Origin: Gordonia sp. (in: high G+C Gram-positive bacteria)
GTDB taxonomy: Bacteria > Actinomycetota > Actinomycetes > Mycobacteriales > Mycobacteriaceae
DNA length: 61,595 bases
NCBI RefSeq assembly: GCF_012515855.1
Contig: NZ_JAAYXO010000104.1
Location: 1 to 61,595 of the forward strand
Direction of reading: 5' to 3'
Shown: piece by piece, positions 25,696-34,390 of the stretch
How positions within the stretch are numbered: position 1 is the stretch's first letter
Layout: every line of letters starts with the position of its first letter
Notes under the pieces: generated by a model
The model's input: the letters and a program-made list of their open reading frames with translations, nothing else
Database searches by the model: none
Told to the model about the DNA's origin: nothing
Made by a program: the position numbers and the translations under genes

Positions 25696-26973
25696 ATGGG
25701 AGCCGTCCTCGGCGCAGTAGTGGCCATCGTGGTCCTGCTCGTCCTCACCGCAATCCTTTTACTATCTCGCTATCGGGTCCCCGGAGCGGAAGAGGCCTTC
25801 ATCGTCACCGGTACCGGAAAGGGACCGCAGGGCAAGGTCTACCGCGGCACCGGAACGTTTGTGCTGCCAGTGGTCCAGCGCGCGACCCGGGTGCAGCTTT
25901 CGTCGGTCAAGGCCGACCTCGACACCTCGACGCCGGCCAACGACGGCATCGAACTGAAGGTCCGCGGCGTCGCGATCGTGAAGGTCGGCGACACCCCGGA
26001 GTCCATTCTCAAGGCCGGACCGCGCTTCGGCGATGACCTGAACCGCGTTCGAGCCCTGGTCACCGAGCAACTGTCGGGTGAACTGCGGTCGATCGTCGGC
26101 ACCATGACCGCCAAGAGCATCCTGGTGGACCGTCAGCAGTTGGTCGACCAGGTGGCCCAGTCGATCAAAGAGATTCTGGGCAATCAGGGCCTGGTGCTCG
26201 ACAGTTTCTCGATCAACGACGTCCAGGACTCCGACGGCCAGTACTTCTCCGACCTCGCCGCGCGCGAGCGCTCCGACCAGGCGGCCATCGCGGCCAAGTC
26301 GCGCGCCGAGGCCCACCGGGTGGCCGAGGAGAGCCGGATCGCCAACGAGCAGGCCGTGATCCAGCAGCAGCGCGAGCTCGACATCGAACGCGAAGCAGCA
26401 CGTCAGGCCACCGATCGCGCGGCCGCTGAGGCTGACGCCGTACGTCCGCTGGTGGAAGCCGAGCGTCGTCGCATTCAGGTGGAGAAGGACAACGAGGTCG
26501 CCGAGCAGCACGCCCGCCTCCGCGACACCGAGCTGGACGCCGAGGTCCGTCGTCCCGCCGAGGCCGAGCTGTACGCCGCGCAGCAGCGCGCCGAGGCACG
26601 CAAGGCCGAGATCATCGCCGAGGCCGCAGCTAAGGCCGAGGGCATCCGAATCACCGGTCAAGCCGAGGCCGAAGCCCTGGAGAAGCGCGCCGAGGCTCTC
26701 GGCAAGCTCGACAACGTCGGACAGTTGGAGCTCGTGCTGAGCAAGCTGCCCGCGATCGTCCAGGCGGCATCGGAGCCGTTGACCGAAGCGAACATCACGC
26801 TGGTCGGCGACTCGGTGAGTCCCATCGCCAAGGGCGCCGGGTCGACCGTCGTCAGTGCCATGGAGCTGATCCAGGGAACCACCGGCATCGACCTGGCCGG
26901 CATGATCTCGAACCTCGGTGCGTCGACCAGCCCGAAGGCCGACGACTCCATCGAATCGGATTCCGCCGAATAG
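25696..26973 (+). CDS. Flotillin/SPFH-domain protein
   Basis: A 425-residue flotillin. An N-terminal membrane helix (about 3-24) is followed by the SPFH/band-7 domain (about 30-200), then a long Ala/Glu/Arg coiled coil (about 205-345) with the repeated AEA, EAR and AEG pattern typical of flotillins, and a short C-terminal domain ending in an acidic tail. AAAGGAACCC upstream of ATG 25696 is a good ribosome site. Flotillins scaffold membrane microdomains and influence fluidity and envelope synthesis. The gene follows the NfeD-like gene by 55 bp. Confidence 0.92.
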   Translation: MGAVLGAVVAIVVLLVLTAILLLSRYRVPGAEEAFIVTGTGKGPQGKVYRGTGTFVLPVVQRATRVQLSSVKADLDTSTPANDGIELKVRGVAIVKVGDTPESILKAGPRFGDDLNRVRALVTEQLSGELRSIVGTMTAKSILVDRQQLVDQVAQSIKEILGNQGLVLDSFSINDVQDSDGQYFSDLAARERSDQAAIAAKSRAEAHRVAEESRIANEQAVIQQQRELDIEREAARQATDRAAAEADAVRPLVEAERRRIQVEKDNEVAEQHARLRDTELDAEVRRPAEAELYAAQQRAEARKAEIIAEAAAKAEGIRITGQAEAEALEKRAEALGKLDNVGQLELVLSKLPAIVQAASEPLTEANITLVGDSVSPIAKGAGSTVVSAMELIQGTTGIDLAGMISNLGASTSPKADDSIESDSAE

Positions 26974-27043
26974 ATCGACTGTCCCCGGGTGGTCGGGCTA
27001 AGGTCTCGACTGACCGACGCCCCCGCCACACCGAGGACCTGCT

Positions 27044-27886
27044 GTGAACTTCCGCCGCCGCGCACTGCGAATCATCATCACCGGCCTCGCCGGAGCAGTC
27101 GCGGCGGCGGTCGTCGCACCTGCGGTGTCATCGACTGGACCTGCGGCGTCGGCCACGCCCTCCGAGTGGACGCTGACCTCGACCAGCGACAATTCGACAC
27201 TCGCCTACAACCAGGGTCTCGCCACCGGCGGCGGCCTCCTCCACGGGCGCGGCTACCTGACGATCCGACCTGAACTGGCCGCCGAGGGATGGACGCATAT
27301 CGGCGATCAGGACATCTACCGCAGTGAGACCTACGACGCCTACGAGAATCTCGACGCCGGTCGCAAACTGTATGCCGTCACCGGCCGCGACGGCGCCGTT
27401 CGCCGCTACTATCATCGGCTAGCCCCCGGGGAGTTGGCGAACAACTCGTTCGTGACGGTCGACCCGTCGGGGAAGTACCTGGTCAGCGGTGAGTGGAAGG
27501 TGCAGAAGCGGCTGCTGGTCTTCGCCAACCCGCGCGCTCAGCGCAGTGGAAGTCAGGTGCCGTTGGTCGGCCAGATCAATCTCGACCAGCCGCTGGAGAA
27601 CGTGCAGAGCTGCGATTTCGTCGACGCCACCCGCCTGGTCTGCGCCGTCGACAAGCCGCGTCAGGCCGTCTACTCCGTGTGGCTGTCGCGGCCGTTGACC
27701 AGCGGGACCACCGTGACGGGCCGCGTGACGCACGACTTCGACGTCCCCAAGCACAGCGCGTGCAAAGGCGGCTACGAGGTGGAGGGCATCGACTACGACG
27801 CGCGACGCAAGCTATTGAGCGTCGGCATCATCGACCCCTCCCCCTGCCTGCTGAACACCAAGGTGTTCCGCTACGCGCGGCGGTGA
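27044..27886 (+). CDS. Secreted protein of unknown function with RR-containing signal peptide
   Basis: A 280-residue exported protein. The N-terminus has three Arg, a long hydrophobic stretch and an ATPAS-like cleavage region near residue 37; the FRRRALRI start could allow Tat export, though the full Tat consensus is not met. The mature part has many short beta-type segments, for example DPSGKYLVSGEW and TRLVCAVDKPRQAVYSVW, which suggest a propeller-like fold. Two Cys pairs (around 185/195 and 243/271) could form disulfides outside the cell. GTG 27044 is preceded by GAGGA at a good distance, and TAAGGT further upstream may be the -10. I do not recognise the family. Confidence 0.75.
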   Translation: MNFRRRALRIIITGLAGAVAAAVVAPAVSSTGPAASATPSEWTLTSTSDNSTLAYNQGLATGGGLLHGRGYLTIRPELAAEGWTHIGDQDIYRSETYDAYENLDAGRKLYAVTGRDGAVRRYYHRLAPGELANNSFVTVDPSGKYLVSGEWKVQKRLLVFANPRAQRSGSQVPLVGQINLDQPLENVQSCDFVDATRLVCAVDKPRQAVYSVWLSRPLTSGTTVTGRVTHDFDVPKHSACKGGYEVEGIDYDARRKLLSVGIIDPSPCLLNTKVFRYARR

Positions 27887-27899
27887 GTCGGACTCGCAG

Positions 27900-28229
27900 C
27901 TAGCGGGACTTCAGGAACTGGAGGATCTCCGGGGTCACCGGATCGGCGAGGTCGGCGACGTCGTCGTGCTTGCTGATGTAGCGGGCCACGAGCGGGCACA
28001 CTGCGACGACGCGCTGGCCCGCGGCGCGGGTGTCGGCGAGGGCCTCCCGGACCAGGATGGAGCTGAGGCCGCGGCCGGCGAAGCGGTCGTCCAGCTCGGT
28101 GTGCGGGAAGATGCGCTGGGGTCCACGATCGACGAACAGCGTGAAACCCGCCAGCTCGTCGTTCACGAAGATGTCGTAGCGGCCCTGCTCGTCGTTCCGG
28201 CTGACGGAGGTGCGGTCGGCTTCGGTCAC
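27900..28229 (-). CDS. Small GNAT-type acetyltransferase (YidJ/CG-type)
   Basis: A 109-residue protein matching the short 'GCN5-related, type 2' acetyltransferase family: acceptor strands RYDIFVNDELAGFT, then HTELDDRFAGRGLSSILVREAL, in which Gly-Arg-Gly-Leu is the CoA-binding loop, and VCPLVARYI at the end. GTG 28229 follows AGGAAGAG, a good ribosome site. Proteins of this size bind acetyl-CoA, but their substrates are unknown. It is the last gene of the minus-strand run that includes pirin and the LON-domain protein. Confidence 0.85.
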   Translation of the reverse strand: MTEADRTSVSRNDEQGRYDIFVNDELAGFTLFVDRGPQRIFPHTELDDRFAGRGLSSILVREALADTRAAGQRVVAVCPLVARYISKHDDVADLADPVTPEILQFLKSR

Positions 28230-28239
28230 GGGTCTCTTC

Positions 28240-29226
28240 CTATCGTTGCGGCCGCTTGCGCGGCTTGAGTCGACTGTTCGGGAGCGGCGGCGCGGGGATC
28301 CATTCCGCGGAACCCCAGCCGTCTACTGATCCGAAACGCTCGGCGCGCTCCTGCCATTCCTCGCGGTACCCGACGATCTCGTCGTGGGTGCGCCCGACGA
28401 AGTTCCACCACATGATGACGTCCTCCTCGAACGGCTCGCCGCCGAGAACTACGACACGGGCCGGCACGTCGGTGGTGTTGACCAGTTCCAGACGCGTTGC
28501 GCCCGGACCCACGTACGCCAACGACGACCGGCCGATCGCAACGCCGTTCACCTCCAACGCGTCGGTGTCGAGCAGAACACCGTGCTCAAAGGTCGCATCG
28601 ACGTCGAGGTCGACGCTCGCCCGTGGTTCGATGATGACTTCCGCGCCCATCAGCGGCGTCGCGGTGACGATGTCGGCCGTCGATCCGCCGAGCGTTCCCA
28701 CGAAGACCTTCATACTGCCGACCGCCGCTCCCGCGGGATCCGTCAGCGGGACCGACGGCGGCGCGTAGTGCTGGAATCCGTGCGGGTCGTCGCGGACCGC
28801 GTCGGGCAGCGCCACCCACAGCTGCAATCCGTGCAGCATCTCGACCCGTTCGGTCGACACCTCGGAATGGCTGATGCCGTGGCCGGCCGACATCAGGTTC
28901 ATCTCTCCCGGCAGCACCATGGCGTGAACCCCGGCGCTGTCGCGGTGCTCGATCTCGCCCTCGAACAGCCAGCTGACCGTCTGCAGGCCGGTGTGCGGGT
29001 GTGGAATCACCTGCATCCCGCCCGACTGCGACACCGGCTCCGGTCCATAGTGATCGGCGAAGCACCACGCGCCGACCATCGATCGGTCTCTGGTCGGCAG
29101 CGTCCGGTTGACCTTCATCGCACGAATCCCGCCGAGCGGAACCGAGCGCGCCTCGATCACTTCGATGCCTTCCTCCGGACACGAGACGCATTCGATCTCC
29201 GCCGGTTCAGCCTCAATGTTGCTCAT
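28240..29226 (-). CDS. Pirin-family cupin protein
   Basis: A 328-residue bicupin. The N-terminal cupin has the metal site HPHTGLQTV with the downstream HGISHSE block and a Glu in the EMLHGLQLW strand; these give the three-His, one-Glu iron site of pirins. The C-terminal half has the LGGEPFEEDVIMWWNFVGR motif typical of the family. Some bacterial pirins have quercetinase activity, others act as redox-sensing cofactors; nothing here decides between them. ATG 29226 follows AAGGG, and the stop of the LON-domain gene is 3 bp upstream, so the two are co-transcribed. Confidence 0.92.
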   Translation of the reverse strand: MSNIEAEPAEIECVSCPEEGIEVIEARSVPLGGIRAMKVNRTLPTRDRSMVGAWCFADHYGPEPVSQSGGMQVIPHPHTGLQTVSWLFEGEIEHRDSAGVHAMVLPGEMNLMSAGHGISHSEVSTERVEMLHGLQLWVALPDAVRDDPHGFQHYAPPSVPLTDPAGAAVGSMKVFVGTLGGSTADIVTATPLMGAEVIIEPRASVDLDVDATFEHGVLLDTDALEVNGVAIGRSSLAYVGPGATRLELVNTTDVPARVVVLGGEPFEEDVIMWWNFVGRTHDEIVGYREEWQERAERFGSVDGWGSAEWIPAPPLPNSRLKPRKRPQR

Positions 29227-29229
29227 CGC

Positions 29230-29850
29230 TCATCCCTTCAAACGAAATCTCAGTGCGGCGATCAGGTCGTCGAGCGCCGTCTCGATCACCTCGACACGGG
29301 TAGCGGCGTCGGACGCCGTCAGGACTTTGTACCGGTCGGCGGGACCGAGCGGGAGGTCGGATGCCGCGCGGAACGACGCCGTCGTCGAATCCATCGCCTC
29401 GTAGTCGACGGGCTTGGTGAGCTGCGACGCGATCCACCGCAACTGAGCGTCCTGACGTCCGCCCTGCCCGCACAGCAGTTGGAGTTGCGCGCGCTTCTGC
29501 AGCAGCTCCGACCATTCGAGACGCCCACCGACGGGGTCGACCAGATCGTCGACACGCGCCCGCGGGTACGGCTCGTCGGGCAGCCATTCGGAGACACGAA
29601 TCCGATCGGAGCCCCGGCAGAGCAGCGAGTAGCGGCCGGGCCCGGACTGGGTGATCGTCTCGACGTGCGCGATGGTGCCGACCATCGACCGGACATCACC
29701 GCCACCGACCTCGGAACCGCGTTCAATCAGCACCGTCCCGAACCGGCCTTCTCCCGATTCGACATCGGAAATCATTGCGGCATAGCGAGGTTCAAAGATC
29801 CGGAGGGGAAGTTCCTCGCCCGGCAGGAGCACTGCCCCCAGCGGAAACAT
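29230..29850 (-). CDS. LON substrate-binding-domain protein
   Basis: A stand-alone Lon N-terminal (PUA-like) domain of about 206 residues with no ATPase or protease domain. It begins MFPLGAVLLPGEELPLRIFE, the usual opening of this family, and continues with the conserved FEPRY and GRFGTVLIERG segments. Start 29850 is chosen because AGGGAG stands 6 nt before it; ATG 29856 and 29865 are in frame but lack such a site. The role of single LON-domain proteins is unknown, though peptide or protein recognition is presumed. It precedes pirin by 3 bp. Confidence 0.85.
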   Translation of the reverse strand: MFPLGAVLLPGEELPLRIFEPRYAAMISDVESGEGRFGTVLIERGSEVGGGDVRSMVGTIAHVETITQSGPGRYSLLCRGSDRIRVSEWLPDEPYPRARVDDLVDPVGGRLEWSELLQKRAQLQLLCGQGGRQDAQLRWIASQLTKPVDYEAMDSTTASFRAASDLPLGPADRYKVLTASDAATRVEVIETALDDLIAALRFRLKG

Positions 29851-29917
29851 CGGCATCTCCCTCATGGCGATCAGCGTACCCGGCGGTCGCTGCCGGGTGG
29901 CCGAAGACGACCGACGA

Positions 29918-30322
29918 CTACTCGCCGTCGCTGACCATCCATCGGATCCCGAACTTGTCGACGCACATGCCGAAGCGATAGCCCCACGGCGCCTGCACGA
30001 ACGGGACCTCGACGGTGCCGCCATCGGAGATACCGTCCCACCAGGACTGCGTGATGTCGGTGTCCGAGTTGCTGACCGAGACCGCGAGATTCTGGCCGGT
30101 CGGCGCATCGGCGTTCTCCGGCGAGTCGGCCGCCATGATCACCAGACCGTCGGCGGTCTCCAGAGTTCCGTGCATCACCCGGTCTGCGCTCTCCGGCGGT
30201 GTGCCGGGCACATCGGCGAAGGTGCGCAGCGACACCTCACCGCCGAAGACGCCCCGGTAGAACTCCAGCGCGGGACGGGCGGTGTCTCCGAGCATCAAGT
30301 ACGGATTGAGTTGAGCAGGCAT
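29918..30322 (-). CDS. PhnB-like VOC-fold protein
   Basis: A 134-residue vicinal-oxygen-chelate fold protein of the PhnB/glyoxalase-like type: LNPYLMLGDTARPALEFY opens it, GGEVSL follows, and it ends with VPFVQAPWGYRFGMCVDKFGIRWMV, the standard PhnB-type close. Metal-binding residues are less clear than in true glyoxalase I. ATG 30322 follows AAAGGA. Role unknown; such proteins often bind or isomerise small metabolites. It lies in a row with a second VOC gene upstream. Confidence 0.88.
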   Translation of the reverse strand: MPAQLNPYLMLGDTARPALEFYRGVFGGEVSLRTFADVPGTPPESADRVMHGTLETADGLVIMAADSPENADAPTGQNLAVSVSNSDTDITQSWWDGISDGGTVEVPFVQAPWGYRFGMCVDKFGIRWMVSDGE

Positions 30323-30371
30323 CAGGTTCCTTTCGAAGGACTTACGACAGTCTGCGCTCCGACGACCGCGA

Positions 30372-31052
30372 TCACTGCTGGATCAACAGGGTCGCGGTGC
30401 CGAGAGCAGGTTCCCGCACGGTGCAGACCTGCGTCCCGGCCTTGCGTCCCGTGCGGACCTCGCTGACGTTCAAGCCGGCCTGCACCAGCCGCTCGCGCTC
30501 GGCGACGATGTCCGCCGACCGCCACGCCACGCCCATCAGGGCGATGCCGTCGGCCGGGTCCGACGACCCCGCGACCACTTCCAGGACCGCGGTGGACGTG
30601 CGGAAGAAGAGTTGCGAGACGCCCTTCCCGAGGTCGCGCACCAGTCTCAGGTTGATGCCGAGGCGACCACCGAAGGTCGCGACCGCCGAGTCCGCATCGG
30701 CGACGGTGAGCACCACGTGGTCGATCATCGGCCCCGCCGGGTCCGCGGCGTCCAGCGCAGTGAGCCGCAGCGGAGGCAGGTCCGCGAGCGACGCTGCGTC
30801 GGAGTGGTGATCAACGGCCACGCCGCGTCGCTGCACCAGATCTGCGGCACCTGCCAGGTCCGCAACGCGGAGGTCGACGGTCAATGGGGCGTCGACGCCT
30901 GCCAATCCGATCGAGCCGTTGGTCGCGGACCAGCGCCCGGAACGACCGGGCCCGAGCAGGTGGTCGTAGATCCGTGTCGACGCCTCGACGTCGCCGGTGG
31001 GCAACGTGAGGTGGACGTCGTCGATGGCCAGCGGATCAGGAATCGATTTCAC
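30372..31052 (-). CDS. Two-domain VOC (glyoxalase-like) protein
   Basis: About 226 residues forming two tandem VOC half-modules. The first begins IDDVHLTLPTGDVEAS, the second MIDHVVLTVADADSAV, and it ends with an ALGTATLLIQQ strand. The second half carries the LRLVRDLGKGVSQLFFRTSTAVLEVV block usual in glyoxalase-like domains. Start GTG 31052 is a choice; GTG 31082, after GGGAG, would add 10 residues. Substrate is unknown. It heads the minus-strand run VOC-VOC-LON-pirin-GNAT. Confidence 0.8.
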   Translation of the reverse strand: MKSIPDPLAIDDVHLTLPTGDVEASTRIYDHLLGPGRSGRWSATNGSIGLAGVDAPLTVDLRVADLAGAADLVQRRGVAVDHHSDAASLADLPPLRLTALDAADPAGPMIDHVVLTVADADSAVATFGGRLGINLRLVRDLGKGVSQLFFRTSTAVLEVVAGSSDPADGIALMGVAWRSADIVAERERLVQAGLNVSEVRTGRKAGTQVCTVREPALGTATLLIQQ

Positions 31053-31145
31053 GGACTCATGGTGGCACAAAAGCGATTCCACCGTCTCCCGGCCAACCGA
31101 CCGCGACTAAGCTGAAAGTCCGCATCGGGACTGAAAGGCCGACGA

Positions 31146-32900
31146 ATGACAACAGCAGACCCCGTTCCCGACCCCGAAGCGACGGAGCAGGATGCTCCCG
31201 AAGCTACGGACCAGGACGCTCCTGAGGCGACGAAGCCGTCGTTCTTGGCCCGCGCCGGACAGTGGTGGGCGCGGTACACCGCGCGGTTGTCGTACTGCGG
31301 TCTGGTGTTCGGCACCGTGCTGCTGTGGTTCTCGACCACCCCGTCGCTGCTGCCCCGCGGCCCGCTGTTCCAGGGCGTGGTCGGCGCCGCCGCGGCAGCC
31401 CTCGGGTATGCGATCGGCGCTTTCCTCAGTTGGCTGGCACGGTATCTGGTGTCCCGCAAAAAACCGTGGGGGCGTCCCCGTCACTTCTGGTGGATCGGTC
31501 TCGGCGTCGTCTTCCTCATCGGGACAGCGGTGATGATGTACTGGTATCGCCGCTGGCAGGACGAGTTGCGCGATCTGATGGGCGTGGAGCGTCTGGACTG
31601 GACGGCGTACCCGATCATCGTGGTCGTCGCCGTGATCGTGTTCGCGATTCTGCTCGGCGCCGGGCAGGCCTGGGGCGCGCTGGTCCGCTTGATCTCCCGC
31701 CGTCTCAGCCGACGCATCCCGCCGCGCATCGCGGGGCTGACCGCGGCCACTGCGATGGTCGTCGTCAGCATCTTCGTCTTCAACGGAGTCGTCGCCGACT
31801 ACGGCATGACCGCGCTCAACAACTCTTTCGCCGCCGTCAACGACGAGACGAACCCGGATACGGAGCCTCCGACCTCCACGCTCCGGTCCGGCGGCCCCGA
31901 CTCGCTGGTGAGCTGGGCCAGCCTCGGCCGGATGGGGCGCACGTTCGTGTCCGTGGGTCCCCGCGCCGAGGAGATCGCCGAGTTCAACGGTCGGCCCGCC
32001 CTCGAGCCGATCCGCGTCTACGCCGGCCTCAAGTCCGCCGATTCGATCAACGAGAGCGCCGAGCTCGCGGCGCGCGAGCTGGTGCGGACCGGAGGGCTCA
32101 AGCGCAAGCTGATCGGGATCGCGGGCTCCACCGGCACCGGCTGGGTGAATCAGGCCAACTTGGATTCGCTGGAGTACATGTTCAACGGCGACACCGCGAT
32201 GGTCTCGATGCAGTACTCGATGCTGCCGAGCTGGTTGTCGTTCCTCGTGGACCAGGAACGCGCCCGCCAGGCGGGACGAGCACTGTTCGAGGCGATCGAC
32301 CGCATGGTCCGAAGGATTCCGGAGGCCGACCGACCAAAGATCGTGGTCTTCGGTGAGAGCCTCGGTTCGTTCGGCGCGGAGGCCCCCTTCGGTTCGGTCG
32401 CGACCATGAGTGCACGGACCGACGGCGCCCTGCTGACCGGACCTACCTTCAGCAATCAGATGTGGGCAGACACCACCGCAGATCGTGACGCGGGCACGCC
32501 GGAGGTGCTGCCGATCTTCGAGGACGGCGAGCAGGTCCGGTTCATCAACACCGCCGACGACCTCGGCAGGCCTGCGGGTCAGCCATGGGATCGCGGTCGC
32601 CTGGTGTACCTGCAGCACGCGTCCGACCCGATCTCGTGGTGGAACCCCGACCTCATCTTGAACAAGCCCGACTGGCTTCGGGAGAAGCGCGGCGCCGATG
32701 TGCTCGGAGCCATGCATTGGATTCCGTTCGTGACCTTCCTGCAGGTGGCCGCCGACATGGCGGTCTCGGTGAATGTGCCCGACGGGCACGGCCACAACTA
32801 TCTGCGGGAGATCCCGCAGGCGTGGGCGCAGATCCTGACGCCCGAAGGCTGGTCGGAGGCGAAGACCGACGAACTCCTCCCGCGACTGCGACGTGACTGA
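31146..32900 (+). CDS. Abhydrolase_9-family membrane protein (Rv1069c-like)
   Basis: A 584-residue protein. After a repetitive acidic N-terminus (EATEQDAPEAT repeated), four hydrophobic helices (about 50-230) form the Abhydrolase_9 N-terminal module. The extracytoplasmic or cytoplasmic alpha/beta-hydrolase domain follows, with nucleophile Ser405 in GESLGS and a likely catalytic His in the PDGHGHNY segment near residue 545. It resembles the M. tuberculosis Rv1069c family, which is conserved in mycolic-acid bacteria. The ribosome site GAAAGG lies 8 nt before ATG 31146. The downstream crotonase gene is also near Rv1069c homologues in mycobacteria (from memory), which supports the assignment. Likely acts on an envelope lipid ester. 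Confidence 0.88.
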   Translation: MTTADPVPDPEATEQDAPEATDQDAPEATKPSFLARAGQWWARYTARLSYCGLVFGTVLLWFSTTPSLLPRGPLFQGVVGAAAAALGYAIGAFLSWLARYLVSRKKPWGRPRHFWWIGLGVVFLIGTAVMMYWYRRWQDELRDLMGVERLDWTAYPIIVVVAVIVFAILLGAGQAWGALVRLISRRLSRRIPPRIAGLTAATAMVVVSIFVFNGVVADYGMTALNNSFAAVNDETNPDTEPPTSTLRSGGPDSLVSWASLGRMGRTFVSVGPRAEEIAEFNGRPALEPIRVYAGLKSADSINESAELAARELVRTGGLKRKLIGIAGSTGTGWVNQANLDSLEYMFNGDTAMVSMQYSMLPSWLSFLVDQERARQAGRALFEAIDRMVRRIPEADRPKIVVFGESLGSFGAEAPFGSVATMSARTDGALLTGPTFSNQMWADTTADRDAGTPEVLPIFEDGEQVRFINTADDLGRPAGQPWDRGRLVYLQHASDPISWWNPDLILNKPDWLREKRGADVLGAMHWIPFVTFLQVAADMAVSVNVPDGHGHNYLREIPQAWAQILTPEGWSEAKTDELLPRLRRD

Positions 32901-32945
32901 GCGGGGGGTTACTCGCCAGTAGGGGTTGCGGGTACCATCGGGCTC

Positions 32946-33824
32946 GTGACTGAGAACAACACCGACGGCGCGGTGACCGGCGCAGACGCTCCCGCCTACC
33001 GCTCCCACCCGTACAAGGCGTTCAGCGTGAGCGTCGCCGACCACGTCGCCGAAGTGACCCTCATCGGCCCGAGCAAGGGCAACGCGCAGGGCCCGGACTT
33101 CTGGAGCGAGTCGGCTCCGCTGTTCAACGCCATCGACGCCGACCCCGAGGTCCGCGCGGTGGTGCTGACCGGCTCCGGCAAGAACTTCTCGTTCGGTCTC
33201 GACCTGCCCGCCATGATGGGCGAGTTCGGCAAGGTCCTCGCGCCCGACGCCAAGGCCGGGCCGCGTACCGAGTTCCACAACACCATCAAGAGCATGCAGG
33301 GCGCCATCAACGCCGTCGCCGACTGCCGCAAGCCCGTCGTCGCCGCGATCTCGGGCTGGTGCATCGGCGGTGCCGTGGACCTGATCAGCGCCGCAGACAT
33401 CCGCGTCGCGAGCGCCGACGCCAAGTTCAGCGTCCGCGAGGTGAAGGTGGCGATCGTCGCCGACATGGGCTCGCTGGCCCGCCTGCCGCTGATCATCGGC
33501 GAGGGCCACACCCGGGAACTGGCCCTGACCGGTAAGGACATCGACGCCGCCCGCGCCGAGAAGATCGGCCTCGTCAGCGACGTCTATGCGGACAAGGACG
33601 CGGCACTCGAGGCCGCCCACGCCATCGCTGCCGAGATCGCGGGCAATGCGCCGCTGGTGGTCCAGGGCTTCATGGACGTGATGGACCACAGCCGCAGCGC
33701 GCGGGTCGACGACAGTCTGCGCTACGTCGCGGCGTGGAACGCCGCCTTCCTCCCCAGCAACGACATCACCGAGGCCATCACCGCGGTCTTCGAGAAGCGC
33801 CCGCCGCAGTTCAAGGGCGAGTAG
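32946..33824 (+). CDS. Crotonase-family protein, dienoyl-CoA isomerase-like
   Basis: A 292-residue crotonase. The oxyanion-hole motifs are intact (SGKNFSFGLDL and ISGWCIGGAVDL). The block VREVKVAIVADMGSLARLP has the extra Asp characteristic of delta(3,5)-delta(2,4)-dienoyl-CoA isomerases, which handle odd-position double bonds during beta-oxidation of unsaturated fatty acids. A plain enoyl-CoA hydratase is less likely, as the usual paired Glu residues are not both obvious. GTG 32946 lies 8 nt after TACCAT (32933-32938), which suggests leaderless transcription. A strong hairpin terminates the gene. Confidence 0.88.
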   Translation: MTENNTDGAVTGADAPAYRSHPYKAFSVSVADHVAEVTLIGPSKGNAQGPDFWSESAPLFNAIDADPEVRAVVLTGSGKNFSFGLDLPAMMGEFGKVLAPDAKAGPRTEFHNTIKSMQGAINAVADCRKPVVAAISGWCIGGAVDLISAADIRVASADAKFSVREVKVAIVADMGSLARLPLIIGEGHTRELALTGKDIDAARAEKIGLVSDVYADKDAALEAAHAIAAEIAGNAPLVVQGFMDVMDHSRSARVDDSLRYVAAWNAAFLPSNDITEAITAVFEKRPPQFKGE

Positions 33825-33843
33825 GACCCCGCCCGCAACAGAG

Positions 33844-33884
33844 CAGTGTTCCCCGTGACCACCAGGTGGTCACGGGGAACACTG
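33844..33884. terminator. Bidirectional hairpin terminator, 20-bp stem
   Basis: Positions 33844-33863 and 33865-33884 are perfect inverted repeats with a single intervening base, so the real loop is a few bases of the central ACCAGGT. It separates the crotonase gene from the convergent Ddn-like gene (ends 33920). Confidence 0.75.
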
Positions 33885-33919
33885 TTATGCGGGGGCTTGC
33901 CGTCTGGGGGCTCGCCGAA

Positions 33920-34387
33920 TCACACCGGCGACAAGCGGAACACCGGGATCCGGCGGTCGGTCCGGCGGGCGTACATCGTGAAGTTGGGCCAGACGCCGAG
34001 CAGGATCCGCCAGCCGACGGCGCGGTCGTTGTCGACCAACTCCGTCCGGGCCATCGTCTGCGAGACGCCGTTGACCGTGACGGTGATCGTCTCCGCGGCG
34101 CGCAGGTTGTACACCCACACCGGAGTCTTGGGCCCGCCGAAGAACGAGCCGGCGACGAGCCAGTCGTCGCCGTCGGGCGCCGCGAGCACATGCGTGCTGT
34201 GCGGTGTGCCGCTCTTGCGGCCCGGGATCGTCATCGTGACACCGGGCAGCCCGGCCAGCCGCAGCAGACCGACCCGTCCGCGGGTCAGGAAGTGCAGCAG
34301 CACATCGATCTTGACGATGTACGGCAGGTACTTGGGCAGCCACTCGAACGACCCGATCCGGATCGCGACAGGCGTCAACACCCCCAT
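33920..34387 (-). CDS. Ddn-type deazaflavin (F420)-dependent nitroreductase family protein
   Basis: A 155-residue split-barrel protein of the DUF385/Ddn family. The F420-phosphate-binding region is seen in TIPGRKSGTPHSTHVLAAPDGDDWLV (key residues Gly-Arg-Lys-Ser-Gly), followed by SFFGGPKTPVWVYNL and the C-terminal FTMYARRTDR. Family members reduce quinones or nitro-compounds with F420H2, or are membrane-associated antioxidants. ATG 34387 is 4 bp downstream of the htpG stop, so it shares the htpG transcript. Enzymatic activity cannot be deduced. Confidence 0.88.
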   Translation of the reverse strand: MGVLTPVAIRIGSFEWLPKYLPYIVKIDVLLHFLTRGRVGLLRLAGLPGVTMTIPGRKSGTPHSTHVLAAPDGDDWLVAGSFFGGPKTPVWVYNLRAAETITVTVNGVSQTMARTELVDNDRAVGWRILLGVWPNFTMYARRTDRRIPVFRLSPV

Positions 34388-34390
34388 GGG